A stretch of DNA of 64,000 bases from Methylorubrum zatmanii (lineage in GTDB: Bacteria; Pseudomonadota; Alphaproteobacteria; Rhizobiales; Beijerinckiaceae): assembly GCF_014845115.1 (NCBI RefSeq), contig NZ_NKUI01000041.1, positions 33,467 to 97,466 of the forward strand. The letters run 5' to 3'. The number at the start of each line of letters is the position of its first letter. Positions within the stretch are counted from its first letter, which is position 1. The position numbers were made by a program, and so were the translations under genes. This document shows positions 48,800 to 58,600 of the stretch, one piece after another. The notes below the pieces were generated by a model. It was not told the DNA's origin and made no database searches. It was given only the letters and a program-made list of their open reading frames with translations.

Positions 48800-49152
48800 G
48801 CTGTCTGCCCGAGGATGTGCGCACCCTCGCCCTGATGCTGCCGGAGGTGGGCGAGGGCGCGCATCAGGGCCATCCCGACTTTCGGGTCGGCGGACGAGTC
48901 CTCGCCACCTTGTGGACCGACGAGGCGCGCGTCGTCCTCCGGCTGACACCGGAGCGGCAGGCGGAACGGATCGAGGCCGAGCCGATGGCGTTCGAGGCGG
49001 CACCGGGCGCCTGGGGGGCCCGCGGCTGGACGAGCCTCAACCTCGATGCGTGCGAGGAGGAAACCCTCCGCTGCGGGCTGCTTTTGGCCTGGCGTTGCAC
49101 CGCGCCGCCGGGCCTCGTCACTCGCTACGACGATCTCGCGCTCGATCCGTAG
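48796..49152 (+). CDS. MmcQ/YjbR family protein
   Basis: A 118-residue protein of the MmcQ/YjbR (CyaY-like fold) family: LSCLPEDVRTLALMLPEVGEGAHQGHPDFRVGGRVLATLW, then WTSLNLDA near the end. These are usually annotated as DNA-binding but are functionally undefined. The start is taken as TTG overlapping the previous stop; an ATG at 48697 in frame would add non-family residues. Confidence 0.8.
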   Translation: MSCLPEDVRTLALMLPEVGEGAHQGHPDFRVGGRVLATLWTDEARVVLRLTPERQAERIEAEPMAFEAAPGAWGARGWTSLNLDACEEETLRCGLLLAWRCTAPPGLVTRYDDLALDP

Positions 49153-49162
49153 CGGCAGCGGG

Positions 49163-50785
49163 TCAGCTGCGCAGGCCGGGCGCCTCCTGGCCGGTGCTCG
49201 CGACATATTCGGTGTAGCCGCCGCCATATTGGCGGATGCCGTCGCCGGTGACCTCGAGCACCCGGTTCGACAGGGCCGAGAGGAAATGCCGGTCGTGGGA
49301 GACGAACAGCATCGTCCCCTCGTAGCCCGAGAGCGCACCGATCAGCATCTCCTTGGTGGCGATGTCGAGGTGGTTGGTGGGCTCGTCGAGGACGAGGAAG
49401 TTCGGCGGATCGTAGAGCATCTTGGCCATGACCAGCCGCGCCTTCTCACCGCCCGACAGCACGCGGCAGGGCTTCTCCACATCGTCGCCGGAAAAGCCGA
49501 AGCAGCCCGCCAGCGCCCGCAGCGAGCCCTGCCCCGCCTGAGGGAAGCTGCTCTCCAGATCCTCGAAGATCGTCAGATCGCCGTCGAGCAGATCCATGGC
49601 GTGCTGGGCGAAATAGCCGAGCTTGACACTGCCGCCGACGGCGACGCTGCCTTCATCCGGCTGAGCGGTGCCGGTCACCAGCTTGAGCAGCGTCGACTTG
49701 CCGGCGCCATTCACGCCCATCACGCACCACCGTTCCTTGCGGCGGATCGAGAAGTCGAGGCCTTCGTAGATGATGCGGCTGCCGTAACGCTTGTGCACGC
49801 CCTTCAGCATCGCCACGTCGTCTCCGGAACGTGGAGCCGGCTGGAACTCGAAGGCGACGGTCTGGCGACGGCGGGGCGGCTCAACCCGCTCGATCTTGTC
49901 GAGCTTCTTCACCCGGCTCTGCACCTGAGCGGCATGGCTCGCCCGCGCCTTGAAGCGCTCGATGAACTTGATCTCCTTGGCCAGCATCGCCTGCTGACGC
50001 TCGAACTGAGCCTGCTGATGCTGCTCGTTCAGCGCGCGCTGCTGCTCGTAGAAGACGTAATCGCCCGAATAGGTCGTCAGCGTGCCGCCGTCGATCTCGA
50101 TGACCTTCGACACGATCCGGTTCATGAACTCGCGGTCGTGCGATGTCATCAGCAGGGCGCCGTCATAGCCCTTGAGGAAGGATTCGAGCCAGATCAGGCT
50201 CTCGAGGTCGAGATGGTTGCTCGGCTCGTCGAGCAGCATCACGTCGGGGCGCATCAGCAGGATGCGGGCCAGCGCCACGCGCATCTTCCAGCCGCCCGAG
50301 AGCCGGCCGACATCGCCGTCCATCATCTCCTGCGAGAAGCCGAGGCCCGACAGCACCTCGTAGGCCCGGCCTTCGAGGGCGTAACCGTCGAGCTCCTCGA
50401 AGCGCGCCTGCACCTCTCCGTAGCGCTCGATCAGGGTCTCCATCTCGTCGGCCCGGTCGGGGTCGGCCAGCGCAGCCTCCAGCACCTTCAACTCGGCGGC
50501 GACGGTCGAGACCGGGCCGGCGCCGTCCATCACCTCGGCGACGACCGAGCGGCCGGCCATTTCCCCGACATCCTGGCTGAAATACCCGATGGTGATGCCG
50601 CGATCGGTCGAGACCTGCCCCTCGTCCGGCTGCTCCTGCCCCGTCATCATGCGAAACAGCGTGGTCTTGCCGGCGCCGTTCGGGCCGACGAGCCCGGCCT
50701 TCTCTCCCTTCTGCAGGGCGGCCGATGCCTCGATGAAGACGATCTGGCGACCGTTCTGCTTGCCGATCTTTTCGAGACGAATCAT
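49163..50785 (-). CDS. ABC-F family ATP-binding protein (YbiT/Uup-like)
   Basis: A 540-residue cytoplasmic ABC-F protein with two ATPase domains and no membrane part; such proteins act on stalled ribosomes. The first has Walker A GPNGAGKTT and signature LSGGWKMRVALARILL; the second has Walker A GVNGAGKST and LSGGEKARLVMAKML. Between them lies the charged P-site linker helix pair (QQRALNEQHQQAQFERQQAMLAKEI). The ATG at 50785 (MIRLEKIGKQNG) is the family start. Which ABC-F subfamily it belongs to (YbiT, Uup, EttA) is not resolvable by eye, and antibiotic resistance should not be assumed. Confidence 0.93.
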   Translation of the reverse strand: MIRLEKIGKQNGRQIVFIEASAALQKGEKAGLVGPNGAGKTTLFRMMTGQEQPDEGQVSTDRGITIGYFSQDVGEMAGRSVVAEVMDGAGPVSTVAAELKVLEAALADPDRADEMETLIERYGEVQARFEELDGYALEGRAYEVLSGLGFSQEMMDGDVGRLSGGWKMRVALARILLMRPDVMLLDEPSNHLDLESLIWLESFLKGYDGALLMTSHDREFMNRIVSKVIEIDGGTLTTYSGDYVFYEQQRALNEQHQQAQFERQQAMLAKEIKFIERFKARASHAAQVQSRVKKLDKIERVEPPRRRQTVAFEFQPAPRSGDDVAMLKGVHKRYGSRIIYEGLDFSIRRKERWCVMGVNGAGKSTLLKLVTGTAQPDEGSVAVGGSVKLGYFAQHAMDLLDGDLTIFEDLESSFPQAGQGSLRALAGCFGFSGDDVEKPCRVLSGGEKARLVMAKMLYDPPNFLVLDEPTNHLDIATKEMLIGALSGYEGTMLFVSHDRHFLSALSNRVLEVTGDGIRQYGGGYTEYVASTGQEAPGLRS

Positions 50786-51253
50786 GCGTCCGCGATGCCT
50801 GGAAGAGTGCCGTAAGGGGAGGAGCGCCGAGGGGGCAGGCGCGGCCTTACGCCATACCAGGCGCGGACGAAAGCAGAGCGGCCTCGGAACAGGCCTTTTC
50901 GGGCTCGGTGCCAACGGGAAGGCGCGCACGCTCAACCGGCGGTGTTGTTCGATATCGCCAGCCGGAAGAAAGCCTTCTCGTCTCCGCTATGCGGAATGCC
51001 ATGAACAACATCAACGAACACCAGCAACGGACAGAGCACGGTCCTCGTCCATGAACGAAGATGGGTTCCACCTTCCGAGGAGCCGTCTGGAAATTAGGAA
51101 ACCTTCGGCGACCCTCACGGCGCACTCGGCGCCACTCAGCGAAAGTCGGCCAATGAAATCACGAGCGCCGATCCCGGTCCCTTGCAGGACCGGGATCGGC
51201 GCTCGGTCTTTGTTGCGATGCTCGCCCTGAAACCGGTGCGGCGAGGGGCTCGC
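50786..51253. other. 468-bp stretch without a supported gene
   Basis: It lies between the ABC-F gene and a small membrane-protein gene. It contains the long hairpin at 51163-51204 and open frames on both strands with no recognised similarity (for example 50847-51125 minus). The ABC-F promoter must be near 50790-50900. Confidence 0.5.
51163..51204 (-). terminator. Long perfect hairpin (18-bp stem)
   Basis: Stem GAGCGCCGATCCCGGTCC / GGACCGGGATCGGCGCTC with a 6-base loop, 50 bases after the stop of the small membrane-protein gene (minus). The minus-strand tail is GTGATTTC, so it fits a terminator for that gene; it is unusually long and perfect. Confidence 0.6.
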
Positions 51254-51475
51254 CTAACCGGGGACCTTCTTATGGGTCACAGCGGTCGCGACCTCGTCGG
51301 GACGCGCCTCGCCGTCGGCGGCGACCGCCCCCGAGAGAGCGGCGGCATGGAGGGCCAGCACGGGGACGAAGACGAGCGCCATCATCAGCGCTACGACGAG
51401 AACGACGCTGCTGTTGCGGCCGGACTTCGCCGCACGGGAGCGGGCGCGCCGGGAGATGGTGGTGGAGTCAGTCAT
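51254..51475 (-). CDS. Small single-pass membrane protein
   Basis: A 73-residue protein with a basic N terminus (SRRARSRAAKSGRNS), one transmembrane helix (VVLVVALMMALVFVPVLALHAAAL) and a polar tail. No family recognised. Codon use matches the genome and an ATG is used. Confidence 0.6.
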   Translation of the reverse strand: MTDSTTISRRARSRAAKSGRNSSVVLVVALMMALVFVPVLALHAAALSGAVAADGEARPDEVATAVTHKKVPG

Positions 51476-51771
51476 GGCTCACCTCTTGTCGGACCAGCCG
51501 CCAAAGGCCGGTCGCGGGTGAGCCGGATCAGACGATCAGGCGCAGAGCACGCAGGCGGCCGAAGGCGGCGTGGTCGATCGACTACTGTCGTCGGGCATAG
51601 GGTTCGGAAGTTCCTGTTGAGCCACCCGAAGCGCACGTGGCAGCGACGGGTGGACAACGCGCGCATGCCGGACTTGTTCTCATCCGTCAAGTCCGTCCGC
51701 CGTCCGAAGCTGTGCAAGCCGGTCGAAGCAAGCCGGTCGAACGAGGCCCGCGCTTCCGGCGTTGAGCGACC
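51476..51771. other. 296-bp intergenic region
   Basis: Divergent region between two small hypothetical genes. It should contain both promoters; I see no RNA gene or repeat. Confidence 0.4.
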
Positions 51772-52032
51772 ATGTCGACGAGCAAGATCATCTGGACGCA
51801 GGCAGGTCTCTCCGAGGTGCCCCTGCGCCGCTTCACCGGGCGGGTGGGCGCAGTCGAAGTCGCCGTGGTCGAGTATGACGGCTCGAATCGTCTGTGGACG
51901 TGGTGGAGTCCGCTCGTCGAGGACATCTGGGGCCATGCCCAGGAGGCGGAGGCGGCCCAGCAGGCCTGCGAGATCTGGCTGCGGGGCTGGCTGGAAAATT
52001 TCCGGCCCTTCTTCGCTTCCGACACCGACTGA
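51772..52032 (+). CDS. Hypothetical protein
   Basis: An 86-residue protein, MSTSKIIWTQAGLSEVPLRR... WLRGWLENFRPFF. It is rich in Trp (seven residues) and has an amphipathic helix AQEAEAAQQACEIWLRGWLENF. No signal peptide and no recognised domain. It looks like a compact soluble protein; function unknown. Convergent with the A+T-rich kinase-like gene. Confidence 0.6.
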   Translation: MSTSKIIWTQAGLSEVPLRRFTGRVGAVEVAVVEYDGSNRLWTWWSPLVEDIWGHAQEAEAAQQACEIWLRGWLENFRPFFASDTD

Positions 52033-52091
52033 TCGCTCTCAAACCGGAGCGATGGCGACGGGCACGGTATCATCAGCCTGCCTCGGCGAAT

Positions 52092-53435
52092 TTAAGTGGC
52101 GACCTGCTCAATCTCTGTTACCGTGGGCTTATAATAACTTAGTCCGCCCCTATCTCTCATCAAAATCCCCGCCTCGCACAATTCTCTTCGCAAGAGCGCT
52201 GGTTCTCCAAATGTATGCCATTGCGAAAGTGTATCGTTTACAGCACTTTCCGTCAAATGACCATAAGATGGTAGTCTGTCAGCAATATATCTAAGTATCA
52301 TTCTCCGCGGCAAAGGCTTTTTTGGCAAAGAGTTGATTTTTCCATCCAGATCAATAAAATAACTCAGTACATTCATCCTCTCCTTTGCCGTTAGGTCGCC
52401 AAAATTCCGCATCGATGGTAGAATATTGTACTCATCAGGATTGAACCATGATAGAGACCCTAGATAACGGGCCTCTCTTTCGTCATCCCACCCTTCCGGC
52501 CAATGCGCAAGTAACCACAATGCTTGATCGACCCAAGCACAAACCAAAACTGAATCCCACGAACTCATCTCATCTTGGCCTAAAGCAACTTTAGACATAT
52601 AACCAGAGCAGAATATAAACCACTCTCCGGGCAGGAATATTCTGCCGGGTGACGATTGATGATCGTTATGAAACAGCATGAGCGATATAGCCAGATCATA
52701 TATCCTCGGAATGCGCCCAGCATGATCTGGATCGATTAAATAAGGAACATTTTTTGAGTCAAATACAAGATTACTAGCCTTATAATCCCAAGAACAAGGA
52801 ACAGTTACAAGTTCCAGTTTTTCAAGATTTAAGCGACACTCTTCGTGAATTGCAACAATGCGGTGAACGCGTTCAGACCATGCTAAAAATTCTTTAATCT
52901 TAGTCTCGCATGTCCGCATCGCCATTTCGAGGTGAGACTTGACCCAGTTAAGATCGCGTATCGGAAGTTTTGGCTCACTGATCATATCTACAGCGGACTC
53001 TGAAACATTTGCATGCAAGTCGCCTAGCAGCTCACCCGCTTTGTATAAATCATACTTGGATCCGCTATAGGATCTTCCTTCTATAAACGGATATACAACC
53101 CAATCTCCAGGCCACTTATCTTCAGGCAAACGGCGGGGATTCTCGGCAAAACCATCCAAAGGTGCGACACACCGAACCCCACGGCTCACGAGACCATGAA
53201 GCCAATCAGCAATTGCGGGGCCAGACGAGCGTGGAAATCCTGTTCTCTTCAACACACAGGGACGCCCATTTTTGAAAATTTTTAAAACAGGTCCATATTT
53301 GCACAATGACTGTGCTGTTTCAATTTCACTCACGGAGAACCCAAACATCAAAGCAGCTCTAACCATATCGCTATTCATGTTTGGTGTCATCGTATTTATC
53401 TTTAGCTTAGCAATGGAGAGGGGTGTTCGGCGCAT
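52092..53435 (-). CDS. APH-fold kinase-like protein fused to a DUF2087 domain
   Basis: A ~447-residue protein of A+T-rich, foreign composition. The N-terminal ~330 residues resemble aminoglycoside/choline-kinase-fold phosphotransferases: CVLKRTGFPRSSGPAIADWLHGL, VYPFIEGRSYSG, catalytic-loop-like SWDYKASNLVFD (Asp217, Asn222) and metal-binding LIDPDHAGR (Asp235). The HxD histidine is replaced by Ser. The C-terminal ~75 residues (FIDLDGKINSLPKKPLPRRM ... LRRELCEAGILMRDRGG) match DUF2087. The start at 53435 overlaps the glycosylase stop (TGATG); internal ATGs at 53390 and 53378 are alternatives. Substrate unknown; an antibiotic-modifying role is only one possibility. Confidence 0.75.
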   Translation of the reverse strand: MRRTPLSIAKLKINTMTPNMNSDMVRAALMFGFSVSEIETAQSLCKYGPVLKIFKNGRPCVLKRTGFPRSSGPAIADWLHGLVSRGVRCVAPLDGFAENPRRLPEDKWPGDWVVYPFIEGRSYSGSKYDLYKAGELLGDLHANVSESAVDMISEPKLPIRDLNWVKSHLEMAMRTCETKIKEFLAWSERVHRIVAIHEECRLNLEKLELVTVPCSWDYKASNLVFDSKNVPYLIDPDHAGRIPRIYDLAISLMLFHNDHQSSPGRIFLPGEWFIFCSGYMSKVALGQDEMSSWDSVLVCAWVDQALWLLAHWPEGWDDEREARYLGSLSWFNPDEYNILPSMRNFGDLTAKERMNVLSYFIDLDGKINSLPKKPLPRRMILRYIADRLPSYGHLTESAVNDTLSQWHTFGEPALLRRELCEAGILMRDRGGLSYYKPTVTEIEQVAT

Positions 53436-54031
53436 CACCCCCGGCTGCGCCACATGTAGCGGGCGAGGATCGAGCGATACGGGGCAAAGCGCGCCGCTAC
53501 CTCCACCGTATTCGCAATCCCCGTCAGTCGGCGCAGCACGCTGACGGCGGCCACGTCGCCGGCCGGCCAGATGTCCGGATCGAGGAAGTGGAAGATGCCC
53601 ACCATGTCCGCGGTCCACTGGCCGACCCCGCGGATGCGGCACAGCACGGCCGAACGTTCCGCGTGGGGCAGGGCGGCCAGTTCCGGCCCGAGCAGGTCGG
53701 ACGCCTCGGCCTCGCGGATGGCGTGCAGGGCCCGGATCTTGTTCGCCGACACGCCGCAGCCGCGCAGCACCGATTCATGGCCCGGCACGAACAGGTCGCG
53801 CGGTGTCCGCTCCGCCGCCGCGGCCGCCGCCTCGATCCGGCTCCAAATGGCCAGCGCCGCCCTGGTCGAGAGTTGCTGGTTGACGACCTCGACGAACAGG
53901 CGCTCTGCGACGCTGTCATGGGGCCCGGGCGTGACATCTATCGGCCCCAGCGCGGCGATGCCGGCGTGCAGGGGCTCCGAAATCAGCGCCGCCGTCCGCA
54001 GGAGATGGTCGTAGATCCCTGTATCGAGCAT
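53435..54031 (-). CDS. DNA-3-methyladenine glycosylase II (HhH-GPD, AlkA-type)
   Basis: A 198-residue base-excision-repair glycosylase removing alkylated purines. The HhH-GPD motif spans RIRGVGQWTADMVGIFHFLDPDIWPAGDVA, with the catalytic Asp in PAGDVA; the upstream helices carry VEVVNQQLSTRAALAIWSRI and GVSANKIRALHAI. It lacks the N-terminal domain of E. coli AlkA and is the short form. The ATG at 54031 has a GAGGAGG ribosome site. Its stop shares a base with the start of the kinase-like gene. Confidence 0.93.
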   Translation of the reverse strand: MLDTGIYDHLLRTAALISEPLHAGIAALGPIDVTPGPHDSVAERLFVEVVNQQLSTRAALAIWSRIEAAAAAAERTPRDLFVPGHESVLRGCGVSANKIRALHAIREAEASDLLGPELAALPHAERSAVLCRIRGVGQWTADMVGIFHFLDPDIWPAGDVAAVSVLRRLTGIANTVEVAARFAPYRSILARYMWRSRG

Positions 54032-54477
54032 ACCCTCCTCATGTCGGCACACCGCGATGGGCACGGACAGGACGATCACCCTGGGTCTTACGCGAAGGGG
54101 AACGGCCAAGACCTATGAAACCGCGCGGGACCGATTTCGAGAACTGCGACATGATGCGCCACACGCTCGCCGGATCGGCCGTGGCTCGGCAGAAAGCCTG
54201 CCTCTGAGCAGGCGCGGTATCCTTATTTCCATATCAGTATGCTTGAAACGAAGACCCTGACAGGCGCAGGTTGTGCATGCACCGCTCGAATCTCGTCTGG
54301 AAATGTTACGGCAAACTTAAGTTAGTTAATGAGCCATACTCACTCGGCGTTTACTTTATTCCGGTCAAATAGGAGTGCGTGGGAAGGCCCGTGCAGTTTG
54401 AGCTTGGGGAGACCTGGGACTTAGAAATGCTGGAATGCATGCCGATTGAAGACATGACAGACTAGAGATCAAATCCA
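54032..54477. other. 446-bp intergenic region
   Basis: Divergent stretch, A+T-rich from about 54220 to 54370. A 28-codon GTG frame at about 54377-54463 (ending MLECMPIEDMTD) is visible but too weak to call a gene. It should hold promoters of the glycosylase and of the 71-residue protein. Confidence 0.4.
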
Positions 54478-54693
54478 ATGGACGATGATGAAGTAATCCG
54501 GACAGATATCGAGCTTGCCCTGGCCGATGCGTGCTGGCGGCATGAGATCGTGATGCAGTTCGGCCCCTCCGCTTCGGATGATGACGGCACACGGCTCGAA
54601 CTGAAGGGGGAGGCGAACACGATGCTTCGCTCAGCCTATGAAGAGCGGCTTCGTGCCATCCGCGCCTGGCGGCGCGCCCGCGGCATCAATTGA
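54478..54693 (+). CDS. Small hypothetical protein
   Basis: A 71-residue soluble protein, MDDDEVIRTDIELALADACW ... LRAIRAWRRARGIN. It has an acidic first half and a basic helical C terminus. No recognised family. Convergent with the next gene. Confidence 0.6.
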   Translation: MDDDEVIRTDIELALADACWRHEIVMQFGPSASDDDGTRLELKGEANTMLRSAYEERLRAIRAWRRARGIN

Positions 54694-54700
54694 AACCTTC

Positions 54701-55060
54701 TCACTGCACCGGCATCTCCCGGCGAGACAGGATCACCGCCGCTTGTTCGACCTTGTCGCCGGCGTGGAGGAGAGCCTGCTCGACCAGCGCGAAAAGTTCA
54801 GGGTCGTCGGCCTTCTCGGCTTGTTGAGCGGCTTCGAGCAACGCGTCGAAAGCTGCGCAGAGGGCATCCGGCGGAGTCGTCTTGAAGGATCGGGCAACAG
54901 AACCGGCAAAAGCATCGGGTCGTGGAGCCTGATCCGAAAGAATAGCCCGCGACGTGGCGATCATCATCTTCGTGCGCTCGACGATCGCTCGAATCTCCGA
55001 AGCAAGCTGAGACGTCCGCTCGATTTTCGCTTGCACTGAGTTCAGCCGTGGCCGGTTCAT
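54701..55060 (-). CDS. Helical hypothetical protein
   Basis: A 119-residue, mostly helical protein (NSVQAKIERTSQLASEIRAIVERTKMMIATSR; DALCAAFDALLEAAQQAEKADD). No membrane segment or signal. Not recognised. It is near, and on the same strand as, the receiver and hybrid kinase genes, so an accessory role in that signalling group is conceivable. Confidence 0.65.
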   Translation of the reverse strand: MNRPRLNSVQAKIERTSQLASEIRAIVERTKMMIATSRAILSDQAPRPDAFAGSVARSFKTTPPDALCAAFDALLEAAQQAEKADDPELFALVEQALLHAGDKVEQAAVILSRREMPVQ

Positions 55061-55223
55061 AGGTGCCTCCCACCAGGTTCCGGATCAGTTTGAGATGTTT
55101 CCAGCAGGTTTACTTTGCGTGTGCGGCATTCGGGAAGGCTAGACCACACAGGTACTCTGTACAGCAATGCCGTCTCGGCGTTCATCATCCCGCCGGGGGA
55201 TCTTCGGATCGGCGCCGGGAGGC

Positions 55224-55598
55224 TCAATGGGCCACCAATCGGCTCACCGCCCTGACGAACTCCGTATCGAGGATCGGTTTGCCCAGAACCGGATGCGAGC
55301 GGTAATCGGACAGCCCCGCAATCCTCACCTCACCCGTCGCGAACAGGTATGGCACGCCGAGTGCGCTGAGTTGATCCGCAACGGAATAGACCAGATCATC
55401 GCTGAGATGCACGTCGAGCACCGCCGCATCGGGCTTTGCTTTCTCAATCAGAGCCAGAGCCTGCACCGCCTTGGAAACCGGCCCGGCCACGACGGCCCCG
55501 GCCTCCTGCAGCCATCTCTCCATCTCGATCGCAATCAGGTACTCGTCCTCGACGACAAGGATGCGGCAGCCGGTCAGAGGCAGATCGGAAGGATTCAT
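55224..55598 (-). CDS. Single-domain response regulator
   Basis: A 124-residue receiver domain: acidic pair in ILVVEDEYLIAIEMERWL, phospho-acceptor Asp in AAVLDVHLSDD, Thr in LFATGE and Lys in PVLGKPI. No output domain, so it acts by protein contact or as a phosphate sink. It lies 65 bases downstream of the CheB-CheR-HWE kinase on the same strand and is its most likely phosphorylation partner. Confidence 0.9.
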   Translation of the reverse strand: MNPSDLPLTGCRILVVEDEYLIAIEMERWLQEAGAVVAGPVSKAVQALALIEKAKPDAAVLDVHLSDDLVYSVADQLSALGVPYLFATGEVRIAGLSDYRSHPVLGKPILDTEFVRAVSRLVAH

Positions 55599-55663
55599 GA
55601 CGACTCCCGCCGTACGGTGCCCGACCTTCTAGATGATTTTCCGCCGATGCGGCTTGTCGTAAG

Positions 55664-58600
55664 TTACTTCAGCGGAAGTTCAATTCTGCACCGCACACCA
55701 TCGGAACCCAGAACGTATTCCGTTCGGCCTTGTAAGGCGTAGGCGAGGGCGTTTTCGATCAGTTCGCGACCATAGCCGCGCCGCTCCGTTCCGTTCGGTT
55801 CAATCTCAACGTCGCTCTCGACCCAGTTGAGCGCCATGCGCTTTCCCCGGTTGCCGGCCGCGAGCCGTTCCCAGGTAATGGAGAGCCGGCCCGACTCGTC
55901 CTTCAGGGCACCGTACTTGACCGCGTTCGTGGTCAGCTCATGCAGGGCGAGGGCGAAATTCTGCACCTGTGCCGATGTCAGCAGCACCTTCGGCCCGGCA
56001 ATGGTGATGCGTTTGAGATTGCTTCCGGCATAGGCGGCGAGTTCGGCCCGCACCAGGGCGCTCACCTCCACGGTGTCGTTGCCCGAGCGGCTCAGCAGCG
56101 ACTGGGCTCGTCCGAGGGCATTCAGCCGGGTGGTGAAGTTTTCCACCGGCGCCCCCCGGCCGATGGTGCGGGTGGCCAGGGAAGTGACGACGCCGAGCAG
56201 GTTGCGGGACCGGTGCTGGAGTTCCCTGACGAGCACGTCCTGGCGTTCTGCGGCGAGTTTCGCGTCGGTGACGTCGGAGGTGATGCCGCCGATGCGGTGA
56301 ACCTGGCCCTTGTCGTCGAAGAGCGGAAAATCGGCATTGGCGAGCCAGCGCTCCTCGCCGTCGCTCGGGCGCCGAATGCGGAAGGTATGGGAGACGCGCG
56401 CACCCGCCCTGACTCGCCGGAAGGCATCGAGCACTTCCTTGCGGTCCTTTTCCGAGACCAATTTCAGCCAGGACCGGAGGTCGTTCTGGCCTGCATTGCT
56501 CAGCGACGCGCCGTAGAGCGTCTCGAAGGCCGGACCCGCATATTCGAAATCCAGGGTCTTCGCGTTCCGGATCCAGAGCACATCGGAGGACGCGTCGGCG
56601 AATTGCCGGAAGCGCTCCTCGCTCTCGCGCAGGGCCGCCTCCGCCTGTTTGCGCGCCGTGATGTCGACGAAGGTGATGACGATGCCGGCGATGAAATTAT
56701 CGACGCTGCGATAGGGCAGAATGCGGACCATGTAGCGCGTGCCGGTATCGGCATTCTCGATCTCGCGCTCCGAACTGTTCAGCGTCCGCAAGACACGCCG
56801 GGCATCGTCCTGCAGTTCGTCATAGGCGATGCGGGATTTAATGTGGGCAATGGGGCGCCCGGCATCCGACTCGACCAAATGGAACAGCTCGACCGAAGCC
56901 GGCGTAAACCGCATGACACGCAACTCGTTGTCGAGGAAGACCGTCGCGATCTGCGTGCTTTCGAGGAAATTCTTGAGGTCGCTGTTGATGCGCCCGAGTT
57001 CCTGCACACGTAACCCAAGCTCACCGTTGACGGTCGTCAGCTCTTCGTTGACAGATTGCAGCTCTTCCTTCGAGGTCTGCAACTCTTCGTTAGCGGATTG
57101 CAGCTCCTCGTTGAGGGACTGATATTCCTCGTTCGAGGCTTTCAGTTCCTCGTTCGTGCTTTCCGCTTCTTCGGCGACCGCCTGCAGGCGGTCCTTTGTC
57201 TCGCGCAGCTCCGTCTCGAGCTGCTGGATACGATCGTATTGGTCTCGGGACGCCGTCGAGGTCGTGACGGGCTCCGCGACAGGCGATCCGCCCTCCTTGA
57301 ACAGCACGAAGAAGCTGCGGGCGGCGTTGCCGACATCCCTCACGGGTTCGACGATGAGATCGAGCATCAGGATCTGACCGTCCTGCTCGACCCGTCGATT
57401 GGCGAGATGGATCGTGTCGTCCTCTTCCGTGGCCCGCGCCAGCGCGGATCGCAGGTCGAGGCGCAGATCCGGATGCACCAGTTGCAGGAGGTTGAGGGTG
57501 GCCGCTCCGCCGGCCGGATGGATGTAGCGGCCGCTCCGTCCAGAGAAGTGCATCACCATGTGAGCGTCGTCGACGATCACATAGGCCGGCGTGTAGCGCT
57601 CCACGAAACGTTCCGCGCGCTGGGCGAGGGACGGCTCGAGCATGCGGGCCGGCAGATGGGATGTCGGGCGGTTCTCGAGACGCGGAGAGGCGACGGTGAA
57701 GGGAAAGTCGGGGAGGATCCGGCTATGCGTCTCCAGTCGGCGGAAGATGCGCGAACGATTCTCGATCGGGGCGAAGAGGTTCGTGTGACGCGAGACGTTC
57801 TCGGAATTGCCGAGGAACAGCACGCCCTCCGACCGCAGGGCGAAGTGGAAGACCGGGATGACGCGGCTCTGCAACTCGGCATCGAGATAGATCAGCAGGT
57901 TGCGGCACGAGATCAGGTCGAGGCGTGAGAACGGCGGATCCTTGATGATGCTGTGCTGGGAGAAGATGCACATCTCCCGCACCTCCTTGACGATGCAGTA
58001 GGTGTTGCCCTCCCGCACGAACCACCGCGCGAGCCGTTCCGGGCCGACATCGCGGATGACTGCATCGCTGTAGCGCGCCGCCCGGGCGGCGGCGAGCGCC
58101 CGCCCGTCGAGATCGGTGGCGAAGATCTGAACCTGCGGCACTTCCTCGAGCGTCGCCATATGCTCGCGCAGCAGGATACCGAAGGAATAGGCCTCTTCTC
58201 CGGTCGAACAACCAATGACCCAGACCCGCACTTGGTCGTTGCGGGTCTTGTTCTGGAACAGCTTCGGGATGACGTTGCGCTCCAGGCGCTCGAACTCCTT
58301 CGCATCGCGGAAGAATTGTGTCACGCCGATCAGGAGATCGTTGAAGAGCTCCTGAGCCTCTCCGGGCTGCGTCCGCAGATACTCGACGTAAGCCTGGCCG
58401 TCGCTGATCTGCGCGACCTGCATCCGCCGTTGGATCCGGCGCATGAACGTGCCGGCCTTGTAGCCGTGGAAATCGTGTCCCGTCTTGTTGCGCAGGACGG
58501 CGGCGATGTTGGCAAGGACATCCGAGAGTTCCGACTCTTCGAGGGACGAAGCCGACACATCGCCCGACGACAGCTGACGGATGCTGGCGCCGATCCGCTC

